Positions 16,937 through 26,700 of a DNA stretch of 64,000 bases are shown here, in pieces. Source of the DNA: Paenilisteria newyorkensis (GTDB lineage: Bacteria; Bacillota; Bacilli; Lactobacillales; Listeriaceae). The stretch covers positions 1 through 64,000 of the forward strand of contig NZ_JNFB01000047.1 in the NCBI RefSeq assembly GCF_000766145.1. Direction: 5' to 3'. The translations under genes and the position numbers were made by a program. Numbering within the stretch: the first letter of the stretch is position 1; every line of letters starts with the position of its first letter. Below the pieces are notes generated by a model. The model was not told the origin of the DNA and did no database searches. It saw nothing but the letters and a program-made list of their open reading frames with translations.

Positions 16937-17242
16937 ATGAATGACATGGAAGAAGTACCGATCAAAAAACGAACAACTTTCTTAGGCTTTATGGCATTTT
17001 TACTAGGAATTCTATGTATTGTTATGATTTTTATGAAGCCAGTGGAGATTGGATTTGTCACGGCGAGTAATTGGTTTATTGTGATTTTTGGAGTGGCGGT
17101 TTTAACGCTGATTTTATCAATTTCAGGAATTGCTAGAGAACGCGAACGCAATTTTTTCCCAATTATCGGATTTATTATTTCGATGGCGTATATCGTGTTC
17201 TGGATTATTTTCTTCTTATTGATATTAATCGGCGTGATGTAA
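16937..17242 (+). CDS. Small membrane protein, three transmembrane segments, unknown function
   Basis: The 101-residue protein has a charged N-terminus (MNDMEEVPIKKRTT) and three hydrophobic segments at about residues 15-33, 40-62 and 75-100, separated by the basic loop ARERERN. I do not recognise a family. ATG 16937 follows AAGGGATGAAG. It lies between the phosphatase and a VOC-family gene, all on the plus strand with short gaps, so a three-gene transcript is plausible. Confidence 0.75.
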   Translation: MNDMEEVPIKKRTTFLGFMAFLLGILCIVMIFMKPVEIGFVTASNWFIVIFGVAVLTLILSISGIARERERNFFPIIGFIISMAYIVFWIIFFLLILIGVM

Positions 17243-17271
17243 TAAATAAGTGAGATGGAGGAATGAGAATT

Positions 17272-17676
17272 ATGTATAAAACGAATAGTTTAGTTTCTAC
17301 TTTTTTAACGTTTAGTGGTGAGGCAGAGGCGGCGATGGATTTCTACGTTGAATTGTTTGGCAAAGATGCGAAGGCGTTAGGGAAGACGTATATTGGCGAG
17401 AACGATCGTGGCGAAACCGGCAAACTGCTCAACGGTACCTTTGAGATTCGCGGTCAATCATTTATGGTCATGGATATGGAAGCCGAATACGCGACACCAT
17501 TTTCATGGGCAACAACGATTTTGGTGCAATGCGAAGAGGAATCAGAATTTGATCGCTTATTCGCAGCATTTTCCGACGGGGGCTCTGTTATGATGGGTCC
17601 TATCGAATTACCACCATTCAAAAAAGTAACATGGGTAACCGATAAATTCGGCGTTACATGGCAATTAGTCTGGTAA
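17272..17676 (+). CDS. VOC superfamily protein, PhnB-like
   Basis: The 134-residue protein is of the glyoxalase/bleomycin-resistance fold, PhnB-like branch (often labelled 3-demethylubiquinone methyltransferase-like). The pattern VSTFLTFSGEAEAAMDFYVELFG at the start and PFKKVTWVTDKFGVTWQLVW at the end is typical. Activity cannot be predicted. ATG 17272 is chosen because GGAGGA at 17257-17262 lies 9 bases upstream; ATG 17263 would be immediately against it. Confidence 0.85.
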   Translation: MYKTNSLVSTFLTFSGEAEAAMDFYVELFGKDAKALGKTYIGENDRGETGKLLNGTFEIRGQSFMVMDMEAEYATPFSWATTILVQCEEESEFDRLFAAFSDGGSVMMGPIELPPFKKVTWVTDKFGVTWQLVW

Positions 17677-17682
17677 ATTAAA

Positions 17683-17727
17683 AAGGTCCACCGTCTCTCG
17701 AAAATAGGAGCGGTGGACCTTATTTTT
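17683..17727. terminator. Bidirectional terminator
   Basis: AAGGTCCACCG (17683-17693) pairs perfectly with CGGTGGACCTT (17711-17721), flanked by A and T runs, between convergent genes. Confidence 0.92.
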
Positions 17728-18763
17728 ATAACGTTATCACGCGTGGATTTTTGCCAGTGAAGCCTTGTTCTAGAATAGTCATGTTGGTTAGCGTTTCTTC
17801 ATCGCTGACTAGTTTTGGTGTGCCGTTTAGGATGGCGTCGTGGAGCTGATCGTAAAGCCTGCCGTAGTCGCCAAGCGGTGTTGGTACGGTTTCTTCTACT
17901 GTTTCGCCGTTTGCATCGACATAAACGAGCGTGCCATAGCTGCTTTCTGGGTCAACGCCAAAATCGGTCTCGCCGGGCATCACGCCAGCCTTCAGATACG
18001 TTTCTTGTTGATCGATACCGTATTTGACAAAACTACCTTTTGTACCGTGTAGAATGAATTTTGGATAGAGAATGTTCACTAAATGGCTCGTTTTGACGAT
18101 GACTTTCAACGTTGGATAGAAGAATTGCACCTCGAATGTGTCATCAGGATTGTTCGGATTGCGGACGGAGCGAATGTCGTAGCTGACTTCTTCCGGACGG
18201 CCGAATAGATCGATAATCTGGTCCATCATGTGAACGCCAAGTCCGTAAAAAGCGCCGTCATAATATTCGCCGGGCGCGTCGGGAGCTTCTGGACGGTAGT
18301 AATCCATATGCGATTCGAGTTCGACAAGGTCGCCTAATTTGCCACTAGCTAACACTTCTTTAACGGCTAGGAAATCACTATCGAAGCGGCGGTTTTGATA
18401 CGCCATCGCGATTAAGCCTTTTGATTTAGCGAGCGCGAATAGTTCTTCCGCTTCCTCCGAAGTCGTGCAGAACGGTTTTTCGACCAGCACATTTTTGCCG
18501 TTTTCTAGGGCTTTTTTAGCGAGGTCATAATGCGTGCTTGCCGGCGTACAAATGCTTACCAACTGGATTTCGCCGTCTTGCAAAAGCACATCCAGATTAT
18601 CCGTAAACTCGATTTGATGTTGCGCATATTCCGCCTCGAGTTCAGGCTTGCGGCGGTGATTGTAAATCGTCTTAATGCGGATATTGTCGCGGATGAGCGT
18701 ATAAGGCATATGATACCGCGTCGTGCTCTTCCCAAATCCGATATAACCAATAGTTAAAGTCAT
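17726..18763 (-). CDS. Gfo/Idh/MocA family oxidoreductase (YhhX-like)
   Basis: The 345-residue NAD(P)-dependent dehydrogenase has an N-terminal Rossmann fold with GYIGFGKSTTRYHMPY, the EKPF motif in KNVLVEKPFCTT (about residue 96) and a C-terminal substrate domain with FYGLGVHMMDQIIDLFGRP. The whole sequence closely resembles E. coli YhhX as I remember it. These enzymes oxidise or reduce sugars or polyols; the substrate here is unknown. AGGAGGAAGA lies before ATG 18763. It lies 59 bases downstream of the 6-phosphogluconolactonase gene on the same strand and is probably cotranscribed with it. Confidence 0.9.
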   Translation of the reverse strand: MTLTIGYIGFGKSTTRYHMPYTLIRDNIRIKTIYNHRRKPELEAEYAQHQIEFTDNLDVLLQDGEIQLVSICTPASTHYDLAKKALENGKNVLVEKPFCTTSEEAEELFALAKSKGLIAMAYQNRRFDSDFLAVKEVLASGKLGDLVELESHMDYYRPEAPDAPGEYYDGAFYGLGVHMMDQIIDLFGRPEEVSYDIRSVRNPNNPDDTFEVQFFYPTLKVIVKTSHLVNILYPKFILHGTKGSFVKYGIDQQETYLKAGVMPGETDFGVDPESSYGTLVYVDANGETVEETVPTPLGDYGRLYDQLHDAILNGTPKLVSDEETLTNMTILEQGFTGKNPRVITL

Positions 18764-18822
18764 AAATCTTCCTCCTAAGAAAGAGGCTCCGAACGTTTGC
18801 GCGCTGGGGCCTCTTGTTTTAT

Positions 18823-19872
18823 TTACTCATTAATAAATTTCACGCAAACTGGTTCTGGAACGTGGATGTCTTTTTGAAGTAACGTCAGCACGCCGGTTTC
18901 TTTATTCACGCCAAATACGGTGACATTATTCGTGTTTTCGTTGGATACTAGCAAAATTTCACCGCTCGGATCAAGGTCAAAGTCACGAGGACCAACGCCT
19001 TCCACAGGAGTAGTTGCCGCCAAGCTCAATTTACCTTCTGCATCAATCGCAAAAGTCACAACCGCATCTTGCCCGCGATTAGAAACATAGAGGAAGCGAC
19101 CGTCGTTGGAAATGTGAATCGCGCTACCTTTATTTTCACCACTAAAATCAGCTGGTAAAGAAGGGATGCTTTGAATTTCCGTCAAGGCGCCAGTGGCTTC
19201 ATCATAAGCCGCGACAACAACGTCAGCCGCCATTTCGGTCATAATGTATGCAATTTTGTCATTAGGATGGAAAACAAGGTTACGAGGACCACTTCCGCCT
19301 TTGACTTTCAAATCGCTCACTTTTTCAAGGTTACCATCGTTCAGCGCATACGTCGTCACATAGTCCGTTCCAAGATCACACGTGATGACAAATTTCTCAT
19401 CCGGCGTGAATCCTGCAAAATGGGCATGTGCCTTTTCTTGACGCTCTTTGTTCGGGCCAGTACCAACGTGTTGAACCGACGAACTTGGAGCTTTTAGTGC
19501 GCCGTTTTTCTCTGTTGGGTAAGCCACAATTGTTCCTAAATGATAGTTCGCTGAAACGACAAAAGCGCCGTCTTTCGATGCATCGACATAACAAGGAGGA
19601 TTTCCAGCTTGGACTTCTTGGTTCAAATAGTCTAGAGAGCCATCTTCTTTAACCGCAAAAGCAGCAACTCCGCCATTTTCACCGTCTTTCGCCACGGAAT
19701 AAAGGTATTTTTGATCATCTGTTAATTTCAGGTAAGTCGGATTATCCATTTCGCCAGCAAGCTTATTCTGCGTAATTTCACCCGTTTTTTTATCAATATG
19801 AAGGCGATAAATTCCTTCACTTTCTACTTTGGTGTATGTACCAATGTAGGCGATTGCTTCTTTGTTAGCCAT
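18823..19872 (-). CDS. pgl: 6-phosphogluconolactonase (seven-bladed propeller, YkgB/Pgl type)
   Basis: The 349-residue lactonase is of the beta-propeller type (PF10282), which hydrolyses 6-phosphogluconolactone in the pentose phosphate pathway. Repeating blade sequences such as NPTYLKLTDDQKYLYSV, GPRNLVFHPNDKIAYIM, HISNDGRFLYVSNRG and GPRDFDLDPSGEILLVSNE can be seen. AAAGGAGG precedes ATG 19872, and an extended -10 (TGCTATAAT, minus strand at 19909-19917) is its likely promoter. It corresponds in position to lmo0558 as I recall. The gene upstream in L. monocytogenes order (gdhA) is here 22 kb away, with accessory genes between. Confidence 0.88.
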   Translation of the reverse strand: MANKEAIAYIGTYTKVESEGIYRLHIDKKTGEITQNKLAGEMDNPTYLKLTDDQKYLYSVAKDGENGGVAAFAVKEDGSLDYLNQEVQAGNPPCYVDASKDGAFVVSANYHLGTIVAYPTEKNGALKAPSSSVQHVGTGPNKERQEKAHAHFAGFTPDEKFVITCDLGTDYVTTYALNDGNLEKVSDLKVKGGSGPRNLVFHPNDKIAYIMTEMAADVVVAAYDEATGALTEIQSIPSLPADFSGENKGSAIHISNDGRFLYVSNRGQDAVVTFAIDAEGKLSLAATTPVEGVGPRDFDLDPSGEILLVSNENTNNVTVFGVNKETGVLTLLQKDIHVPEPVCVKFINE

Positions 19873-20218
19873 AAATCATTTCCTCCTTTAAGCGTTATCT
19901 TCTTTATTATTATAGCACAGCTGGAGAAAAGTATAGGCTTATAAAACTATGTTACGAAATTATTACAATTGTTTCTGGATTTGTGCTTATTTTAGCGATT
20001 AAAAACACATTTTTAGCGAAATAAGTGCTTTGAATATAAAAAAACAGGATATTTCCTGTGTTCATCTGATATATTTATAAAATAATTGTAATATAAACGT
20101 AATAAAAGTATTGACTTAGAAATAATTATGGTGTAATATAAAGATATCGAAAGGGCGCCCCTTAGAAAACTTATAAAACTGCAATTATCCCATAAAAACT
20201 AATTTTGAAGGAGAGATT
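19873..20218. other. Intergenic region with divergent promoters (pgl / SH3 protein)
   Basis: This AT-rich 346-base region holds the pgl promoter (minus strand, TGCTATAAT at 19909-19917) and, at 20111-20139, TTGACT-17-TAATAT for the SH3 protein, leaving a leader of about 75 bases with GAAGGAGAG before the start codon. I see no further gene. Confidence 0.6.
20111..20139 (+). promoter_or_regulatory. Promoter of the SH3 protein gene
   Basis: TTGACT (20111-20116), a 17-base spacer and TAATAT (20134-20139). Confidence 0.65.
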
Positions 20219-20845
20219 ATGATGAACAACGTAATGAGCAAAAAAACAACTAAATTGGTGGCAGCAACAGGATTGGCGTTAACACTAGCATTTACAACAG
20301 TAGCAGCAGGAGCTTTTACGGTAGATGCAGCACAAACAACACACTATACAGCGAAACCACAAATGGTAACAGCGAAATCAGCAGTGAACGTTCGCGCAGG
20401 TGAAAGCACAACTTCAAAAGTACTAGGCACACTGAAAAAAGGCGAAAAAGTTTACTTCGTGAAAGACAATTATGGATGGAGTAAAGTTACTTATAAAGGA
20501 AAAACAGGCTACGTCGGCACTCGCTTCCTAAACATCCCAGGCAAACAAGTTAGCACAGTGAAGAAAGCAGAACCAGCAAAAGCTGTAACACCAACAAAAC
20601 CTTCAACAAAAGCAGCAACGACAGCACCGAAAAAAGCACCAGAAGTTAAAAAAGCCGCAACAAAAACAGTCACTGCTAAATCAGCCGTATACGTTCGCGC
20701 TGACGCAAGTAAAACAGCTAAGATCCTCGGAACACTGAAAAAAGGTGAAAAAGTAACATTTGTAGCAGACAATCATGGTTGGAGCAAAGTCATTTACAAT
20801 GGCAAAACAGGCTATGTAGGCACACAATTTTTGAACCTAAAATAA
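20219..20845 (+). CDS. Secreted protein with two bacterial SH3 domains
   Basis: The 208-residue protein has a signal peptide (cleavage probable after VDAA, about residue 38), two near-identical SH3b domains at about 50-105 and 150-207 (each with SAVxVRA, LGTLKKGEKV, GWSKV and GKTGYVGT) and a Lys/Pro/Thr/Ala-rich linker of about 45 residues between them. SH3b domains usually bind peptidoglycan. There is no catalytic domain, so it is probably a wall-associated or secreted binding protein. The start is ATG 20219 or 20222 after GAAGGAGAG. It opens the accessory region lying between the lmo0558- and lmo0560-like genes. Confidence 0.85.
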   Translation: MMNNVMSKKTTKLVAATGLALTLAFTTVAAGAFTVDAAQTTHYTAKPQMVTAKSAVNVRAGESTTSKVLGTLKKGEKVYFVKDNYGWSKVTYKGKTGYVGTRFLNIPGKQVSTVKKAEPAKAVTPTKPSTKAATTAPKKAPEVKKAATKTVTAKSAVYVRADASKTAKILGTLKKGEKVTFVADNHGWSKVIYNGKTGYVGTQFLNLK

Positions 20846-20949
20846 GTTTTCTGCAACAAGAGTGAAAGTTGTGAAGTAAGTAGGATTGCATCACAAAAAT
20901 GAGTAACTCATCACATAGATTTTTGCACAAACTCCCCCCACGAAGTACG

Positions 20950-20997
20950 AAATAGGACGCGAACTGGTTTTTACAGATCAGTTAGCGTCCTATTTTG
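20950..20997 (+). terminator. Terminator downstream of the SH3 protein gene
   Basis: AAATAGGACGC plus AACTG pairs with CAGTT plus GCGTCCTATTT; the stem is about 16 bp with a one-base interruption and a T-rich tail. Confidence 0.85.
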
Positions 20998-21099
20998 TTG
21001 CGCCAAAAAAGAGCTGTGAATTGCTTTTTTGTATCGGCTGGGTATAATGAGATGCAAGAACACGTAAATTTTTTTACTTATTTTATGGGGGTGTTTTGT

Positions 21100-22572
21100 A
21101 TGAATCATTTCTTTTTACAACTAATTGCAGAAAAAAAGGTTAGGCGACAAATCAAGGTATTGCAGAAAATTTACGACGCTAAATTCCCTCTCACAGTAGA
21201 TGAGATTGCAGAGGATTTGGATATTTCCAAAAGAACGCTATCGAGAGACATCAAGGATATCGAGCACTCGTTTCCAGAACAAGAAATATTAGAACTAAAT
21301 ACGGTGTATGGCTATTCCATTAATCACACGCATTACGTCGATGATCTGATAGTTAAAATCTCTGAGGAATCGCCGTTGCTTCTTATTGTGAACGGTGTTT
21401 TTCAGGGAGAGTCCAAAAGTATCGATGAGTGGGCAGATGAATTGTTTCTATCGACATCGACGCTGCACAGATATTTAACATACTTGAGAAATATATTAAA
21501 GGAATTTAAGCTTGAATTATCATTAACGCCGATAGCATTTCTTGGTGAGGAAGTAAATATTCGACATTTCTTTTTCAACTTCTTCTATAGTATGAATGAT
21601 ATCTCAACGATAAGCCACCCAACAGAAGCTGAGTATGAGTTGCATAAGAAAGCATTAGCTGGATATGACGACATCACAAAAATCAGTAATACTTTGCAGC
21701 ATAGAAGGGCACTATACTGGATTATGGTAGTAAATACACGAATTAAACAAGGGCATTTCGTCAAAATAAACCCAGAGCTAAAAAAACTGCAAACGCAAAT
21801 GGATACCTACCAGGTTATAGCCAAATTAGCAGAAATTTTAATTCCGATGTTACCTGCTGCGGGTGTACCAGAAGATGAGATTGTTTATATGGATTTGTTG
21901 ACAATGGACACCTATGTATATTCAGGAGACAAGGTGTTAAGCGGTTTTCATACAAAGACAGAAATGGATGCGGTCGATGCTTTTCTAATGAAATCTTTTC
22001 AAGAGTTAGGACTAGGCTCGCCTGAAAAATCAGAATTAACCGTTTTCATTGCCTATCTACGCAATCAAATATTACTATCTAAACTAACACCACTATTTCA
22101 AAAAAATGTTTTTGAAGTGAATCGTTTTATAAAAAGTAGGCATGCGGCTTTGTTTTATAAATGGACAGAGCTATTGGCAAATGACCCGATTAAACAAATC
22201 GCTAAAATAGAGTATATAGAAGATGTCGCAGTGAATCTGGCGATGTTTACTCATTATTTTGCATATAATCAACAACTCAAGGAACGTAAACGACATATTT
22301 TATTTACATTCGATGGTCCAAACGCTTACCTGAATTATTTAACAACATTAGTAGAAAAGTTCAATATTAAAAATGTTGAAATCACGCTTATTACGAATCA
22401 TCACGCTACTAATGAGATTGTGGAAGAACTTAATGTGGATGTTGTTGTCTGCAATTATAAGGATGATAATGAAATTCTGAATTGTGAAATGTATAAGACT
22501 GAACGGGTACCGACAGAATATGATTGGGAGCAAATTAGGAGTATCGTTTTTTATATGGATGAAATCCTGTAG
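21100..22572 (+). CDS. Mga-type helix-turn-helix transcriptional regulator
   Basis: The 490-residue regulator is of the Mga/AtxA class. A DeoR/Mga-like HTH is at about residues 10-60 (KFPLTVDEIAEDLDISKRTLSRDIKDIE) and a second HTH at about 90-145 (DEWADELFLSTSTLHRYLTYLR). The middle is PRD-like, and the C-terminus (HILFTFDGPNAYLNYLT onwards) resembles a PTS EIIB-like fold. Mga proteins commonly activate surface protein genes, and two secreted or surface protein genes flank it, so I infer local control. ATG 21100 is chosen because GGGGGTG lies 7 bases upstream; the frame is open back to 20995. AT-rich compared with the core genes. Confidence 0.85.
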   Translation: MNHFFLQLIAEKKVRRQIKVLQKIYDAKFPLTVDEIAEDLDISKRTLSRDIKDIEHSFPEQEILELNTVYGYSINHTHYVDDLIVKISEESPLLLIVNGVFQGESKSIDEWADELFLSTSTLHRYLTYLRNILKEFKLELSLTPIAFLGEEVNIRHFFFNFFYSMNDISTISHPTEAEYELHKKALAGYDDITKISNTLQHRRALYWIMVVNTRIKQGHFVKINPELKKLQTQMDTYQVIAKLAEILIPMLPAAGVPEDEIVYMDLLTMDTYVYSGDKVLSGFHTKTEMDAVDAFLMKSFQELGLGSPEKSELTVFIAYLRNQILLSKLTPLFQKNVFEVNRFIKSRHAALFYKWTELLANDPIKQIAKIEYIEDVAVNLAMFTHYFAYNQQLKERKRHILFTFDGPNAYLNYLTTLVEKFNIKNVEITLITNHHATNEIVEELNVDVVVCNYKDDNEILNCEMYKTERVPTEYDWEQIRSIVFYMDEIL

Positions 22573-22591
22573 ATAATAAAATAGTAGAGAG

Positions 22592-22630
22592 AAACTCTAG
22601 TGCCAGCAATTGCGGATACTAGAGTTTTTT
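22592..22630 (+). terminator. Terminator of the Mga-type regulator gene
   Basis: AAACTCTAGT (22592-22601) pairs perfectly with ACTAGAGTTT (22618-22627), followed by T. Confidence 0.9.
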
Positions 22631-22641
22631 ATTTGAAAATG

Positions 22642-22720
22642 GAATGGCGGATGTTGAAGCCAAATTTGATTTCTAATCGAAAACTAAAAATGGTTTAATA
22701 GAATTAACAACAAGAACTAA
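22642..22720 (+). repeat. 79-bp direct repeat, copy 1
   Basis: Starting GAATGGCGGATGTTGAAGCC, this segment recurs at 29403-29480 with roughly 85-90 % identity by eye. The two copies flank the Crp-type regulator and the adhesin. Differences include a Gly-Leu-Ile-Glu-Leu-like frame with a synonymous GAA/GAG change, so it may be a remnant of coding sequence. The rest of the 426-base gap up to 22998 holds no recognisable gene. Confidence 0.8.
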
Positions 22721-22891
22721 CGAGTGTAATAAAATCAACAATAAAACTTAGTTATAGTGTAAATTCATAGGCAAAGACATTCAGAAGTCATAAAAAAAAG
22801 TCGAAATTGTGACGCTGACTTAACCGTGTTTTAGCAAGGAATACGATTAGCACAGAAGGAATAAATGATCATTAGTAATGTAGTATCAAGT

Positions 22892-22931
22892 TGAAAATAT
22901 ATGGGAAAGTGATTTTTGACCATATTTTCAT
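22892..22931. promoter_or_regulatory. Inverted repeat upstream of the Crp-type regulator
   Basis: TGAAAATATATGG (from 22892) and CCATATTTTCA (ending 22931) form an interrupted palindrome about 70 bases before the GTG start of the regulator. It could be an autoregulatory operator or an RNA hairpin. It does not match the PrfA box I know. Confidence 0.4.
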
Positions 22932-22998
22932 GTAAAAAAAAAGAACGGAAGGTAGTAATATTAGTTCTAGTAATCCCGAAACGGAATGGAGGGATGTA

Positions 22999-23655
22999 GT
23001 GGATTACCTTACAATAAACAAGCTGCTCATTCGTGATAAGACCGTTCTACAGAGTATTATAAATTCTAGCGATTTTGAAGAAAATACTCTACAAAAGGCC
23101 GTTATTAGAAAGGGCGAGCGGATTGTACAAAATACGGATAATAATATTTATATAATCAAAGAAGGCTATTTAGCTAAAATGATTGCTCACGAAAAAGATG
23201 CAGATAAAATGGTCTGTCAGGCTTTCTTAAGCACATCAGATATCGTCTGGGGAAATCAGTTTTCTGGTGAGGTGGGTGTTATCTACGAACCACTTAGTTC
23301 AGCGATAGTGACTAAAATAGACGCAAACACATTCTTTAATATATTAGCAACACATCCATTCTTTACGGACGTCCTAATAGAATCATTGAATCGCAATGAG
23401 GAACTTGCCAAATTATATGCACAGCAATTTCAATATGAATTGCGAGAGCGAGTTATCAAGCTGTTCGAACAAATGGGGGTACAGATTAGTATTAATAGAT
23501 ACGCTTTACCCAGAGGACTCGATAGTTATTATATCGCAGCATATTGCGGAACAAGCAGAACAAGCGCAAGCAGAATAATAAGAGAACTAAAAAAAATGGA
23601 TATATTAAAAAAAAATAATAATGGTATTCTGACTTTTAGTAAAGCTAAAATATAA
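22999..23655 (+). CDS. Crp/Fnr family transcriptional regulator (PrfA-like)
   Basis: The 218-residue protein has an N-terminal cyclic-nucleotide-binding-like beta roll (about residues 20-115) and a C-terminal winged HTH (about 150-215, recognition region SRTSASRIIRELKKMDIL). Listeria genomes encode many such PrfA-like proteins with largely unknown ligands. GTG 22999 is the start, with GGAGGGA 5 bases upstream. It lies 115 bases before the adhesin gene on the same strand and inside the pair of 79-bp repeats, suggesting that it controls the adhesin and moved with it. Confidence 0.82.
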   Translation: MDYLTINKLLIRDKTVLQSIINSSDFEENTLQKAVIRKGERIVQNTDNNIYIIKEGYLAKMIAHEKDADKMVCQAFLSTSDIVWGNQFSGEVGVIYEPLSSAIVTKIDANTFFNILATHPFFTDVLIESLNRNEELAKLYAQQFQYELRERVIKLFEQMGVQISINRYALPRGLDSYYIAAYCGTSRTSASRIIRELKKMDILKKNNNGILTFSKAKI

Positions 23656-23770
23656 TAATTCTGGGTTTATTAGTATATCCCACCTCACCTAAAAAACTTA
23701 AATTCAGAGTTAGAAAGGATAAGAGGCTAGCAAAATCAGGTGAACAAAATACAAATCTAAGGAGATAAAC

Positions 23771-26700
23771 ATGCAACAATCAACCAAAAAAAATTACAAA
23801 AGTAAGATTATTAAAATCACAGCTGCTACAGCAATTACCTTATCTAGTTTAGCATCTCTACCATATAACCTAATGACAACTGAGGCTATGATGGCAAGTG
23901 CAGCAGAGTTAACGAAATCAGTAGATGTAGCAACGTTTGCCCAATTTAAAACAGCTTTAGAGGATGCAACAGTTACAGATATTCAGCTGAAAAATAGTCT
24001 CACATTGACAGCATCTATTACAACAACAAAAGGGGCTATCAAAAATATCCATGGTAACGGTAATTTGATAGACTTAAAAGGCTATAAAGTACTTTTAGCA
24101 GATGGTGCTTCAGGTTTAGTAGAAAATGCGACAATTACAAGTGCATCAGGGAATAACTATAGCTTATTTTATTCTGAAAATACAAGCACGAAATTAGTAT
24201 ACCGTGATATTAATCAATCAGGTGGGTACTTGCCACGTATGGCAGGAGAGCTTAGGCTAGAGGGAAATATCACACATTCGACTACTGGTGGAAATAATAG
24301 TTTCGAAGGTCGTAACCTAACCATTGCTAGCGGGGCAAACGTCCAATTCACCAACCCAACTTCAGGAGCATATTCTTCTATCGACATGAATGCGACGTAC
24401 GGACCATCTACGCTTCTCATTGAAAAAGGGGGCTATCTAAATATAGATACAGCTGCTACGACTTGGTCTGGAATATGGTTATACCAAGGTAGTAACATGA
24501 TTGTTGACGGTACTTTAGATTTGAAAACTAAGTTGCATGGGATAAATGTTCAAAAAGGTGCTGAATCAGCAACAATCACGGTATCTGGAGAAATGAATAT
24601 CGACTCTCAAGATAAGGCAATTCTTGGTGACATATCCAAACTGGAATTTTTAGAAGGAAGTAAGAGTAAGATTAGTTCAGCCTCTACAACTTGGCCGCTA
24701 ACTATTGGTACGATGATTTTGCGAGATAATTCAGATGTTGAGATAGAAGCAACTTCAACGGCGGGAAGTCACAGTGCTGTTACGCTTAGTCAAAAACAAA
24801 ATACACAAGGGTTTACTGCAGAACCAAAAGCTAATTTCTCTATCACTACAAACAATGGGAAAACAGCGATTGATGGATATAGTACAAGCCAAGCAGTTAA
24901 AATCCAAAGCGCAACAGGGATTACAACATGGACGGCATCAGATTTAAAATTGAATGCCCCAGGTACACCTTATAATGGTCCATTTACAGCTTCGTATCAA
25001 GTGTTAAGCCAAGTGAAAAGTAACCTTACATCTAACAATGCAGATTTCCAAAATAATTTTGATACGAAAACAGCTAGTAAAATTGCATCAGGAAGCTACT
25101 CTGTATTAACGAAAGATGTTGAAACATTAGACCAAGCGAAAAAAGCAGTAAATGATCTATTTAAGGGAAGTAACCCAATTAACGATATTACAGATACACT
25201 AACGCAAGCTGAAATTGATAATGCGAAAACACTTGTTAATAAAGTAACAGACCAAACGCAAAAAGACGCATTAAACAAGGACATTGTAAAAGCACAACAA
25301 CAACTAGATCAAAAAAATGCAGCGATACAAGCAGAAAAAGATAAACAAGATGCAGCAACAAAAGCAGTGAAAGAACTATTCACAAATGACGATCCAGCAA
25401 CAGATACTATTAAAGACGCGACAAATCAAACAGCGATTGATAATGCCCAAAAAGCAATTGATCTTTTAGCGGCAGGTCCGATCAAAACGGAAATGCAAAA
25501 AGATCTAAATAGAGCGCAAGAATTATTAAATCAAAAAAATGCAGAAGAAGCAGAAAAAGCTAAGCAAGATGCGGCGAATAAAGCAGTAAAAGAACTTTTC
25601 ACAAATGATGATCCAGCAACAGATGCTATTAAAACAACAACAGATCAGACAGCAATCAACAACGCGCAAAATGCGATTGATTCGGTAACAGATGAGCCAA
25701 CAAAAGCAGCGATGCAAAAAGACTTAGACCGAGCACAAGAACTTTTAGATCAAAAAAATGCAGCACAAACGGAAAAAGAAAAGCAAGATGCAGCAACGAA
25801 AGTAGTCAAAGAATTATTCACAAATGACGATCCAGCGACAGATGCTATTAAAGATATAACGAAGCAAACAACGATTGACAATGCACAAAAAGCAATCAAC
25901 CTTTTAGCAGAGGGTCCGTTGAAAGTCTCCTTACAAAAAGATTTGGATCGTGCGCAAGAATTACTAGATGCACGTCAAGCAGCTGCTGATGCAGAGTTAA
26001 AACAACAAGGTGCAGCAAAATATGCGGTTAACCAACTATTCCAAAATAACTCACCAGCAACAGATATCATCAAAGATACGACAACACAAGCAAGAATTGA
26101 TGATGCGCAAGAACAAATTGATTTAGTGACAAATACAGATGTAAAAAAAGCATTACAAAAAGACCTAGATCGTGCACAAGAATTATTGAATGCGAAACAA
26201 GCAGCAGAGAAGGCAGTGAATGAATTATTCACGAACAACAGCCCGGCTGGGGATACCATCAAAGATACGACGAATCAAGCAGCGATCGATAAAGCCCAAG
26301 AATTGATTCAAGGCCTGCCTGATGGAGATTCAAAAACAGCGCTACAAAAAGATTTAGACCGCGCTCAAGAATTACTAGATCAAAAAACAGCGACACAAGC
26401 AGAACAAGCTAAAAAAGATGCAGCAGATAAGGCTGTAAAAGAACTATTTATCAATGATACGCCTGCAAGTGATGCTATCAAAGATACAACAAAACAACAA
26501 GCAATCGATAATGCACAAAAAGCGATTGATCTATTAGTAGATGGACCAGCTAAAACAGCTATGCAAAAAGATTTGGATCGTGCACAAGAATTATTAGATG
26601 CACGTCAAGCAGCAGCAGATGCCGAGTTAAAACAACAAGGTGCAGCAACGTATGCGGTGGAACAACTATTCCAAGATAACTCACCAATCACAGATGTCAT

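Noticed and set aside
22900-23770. PrfA box near the Crp-type regulator or before the adhesin
   Set aside because: No sequence close to TTAACATTTGTTAA is present. The inverted repeat at 22892-22931 is different.
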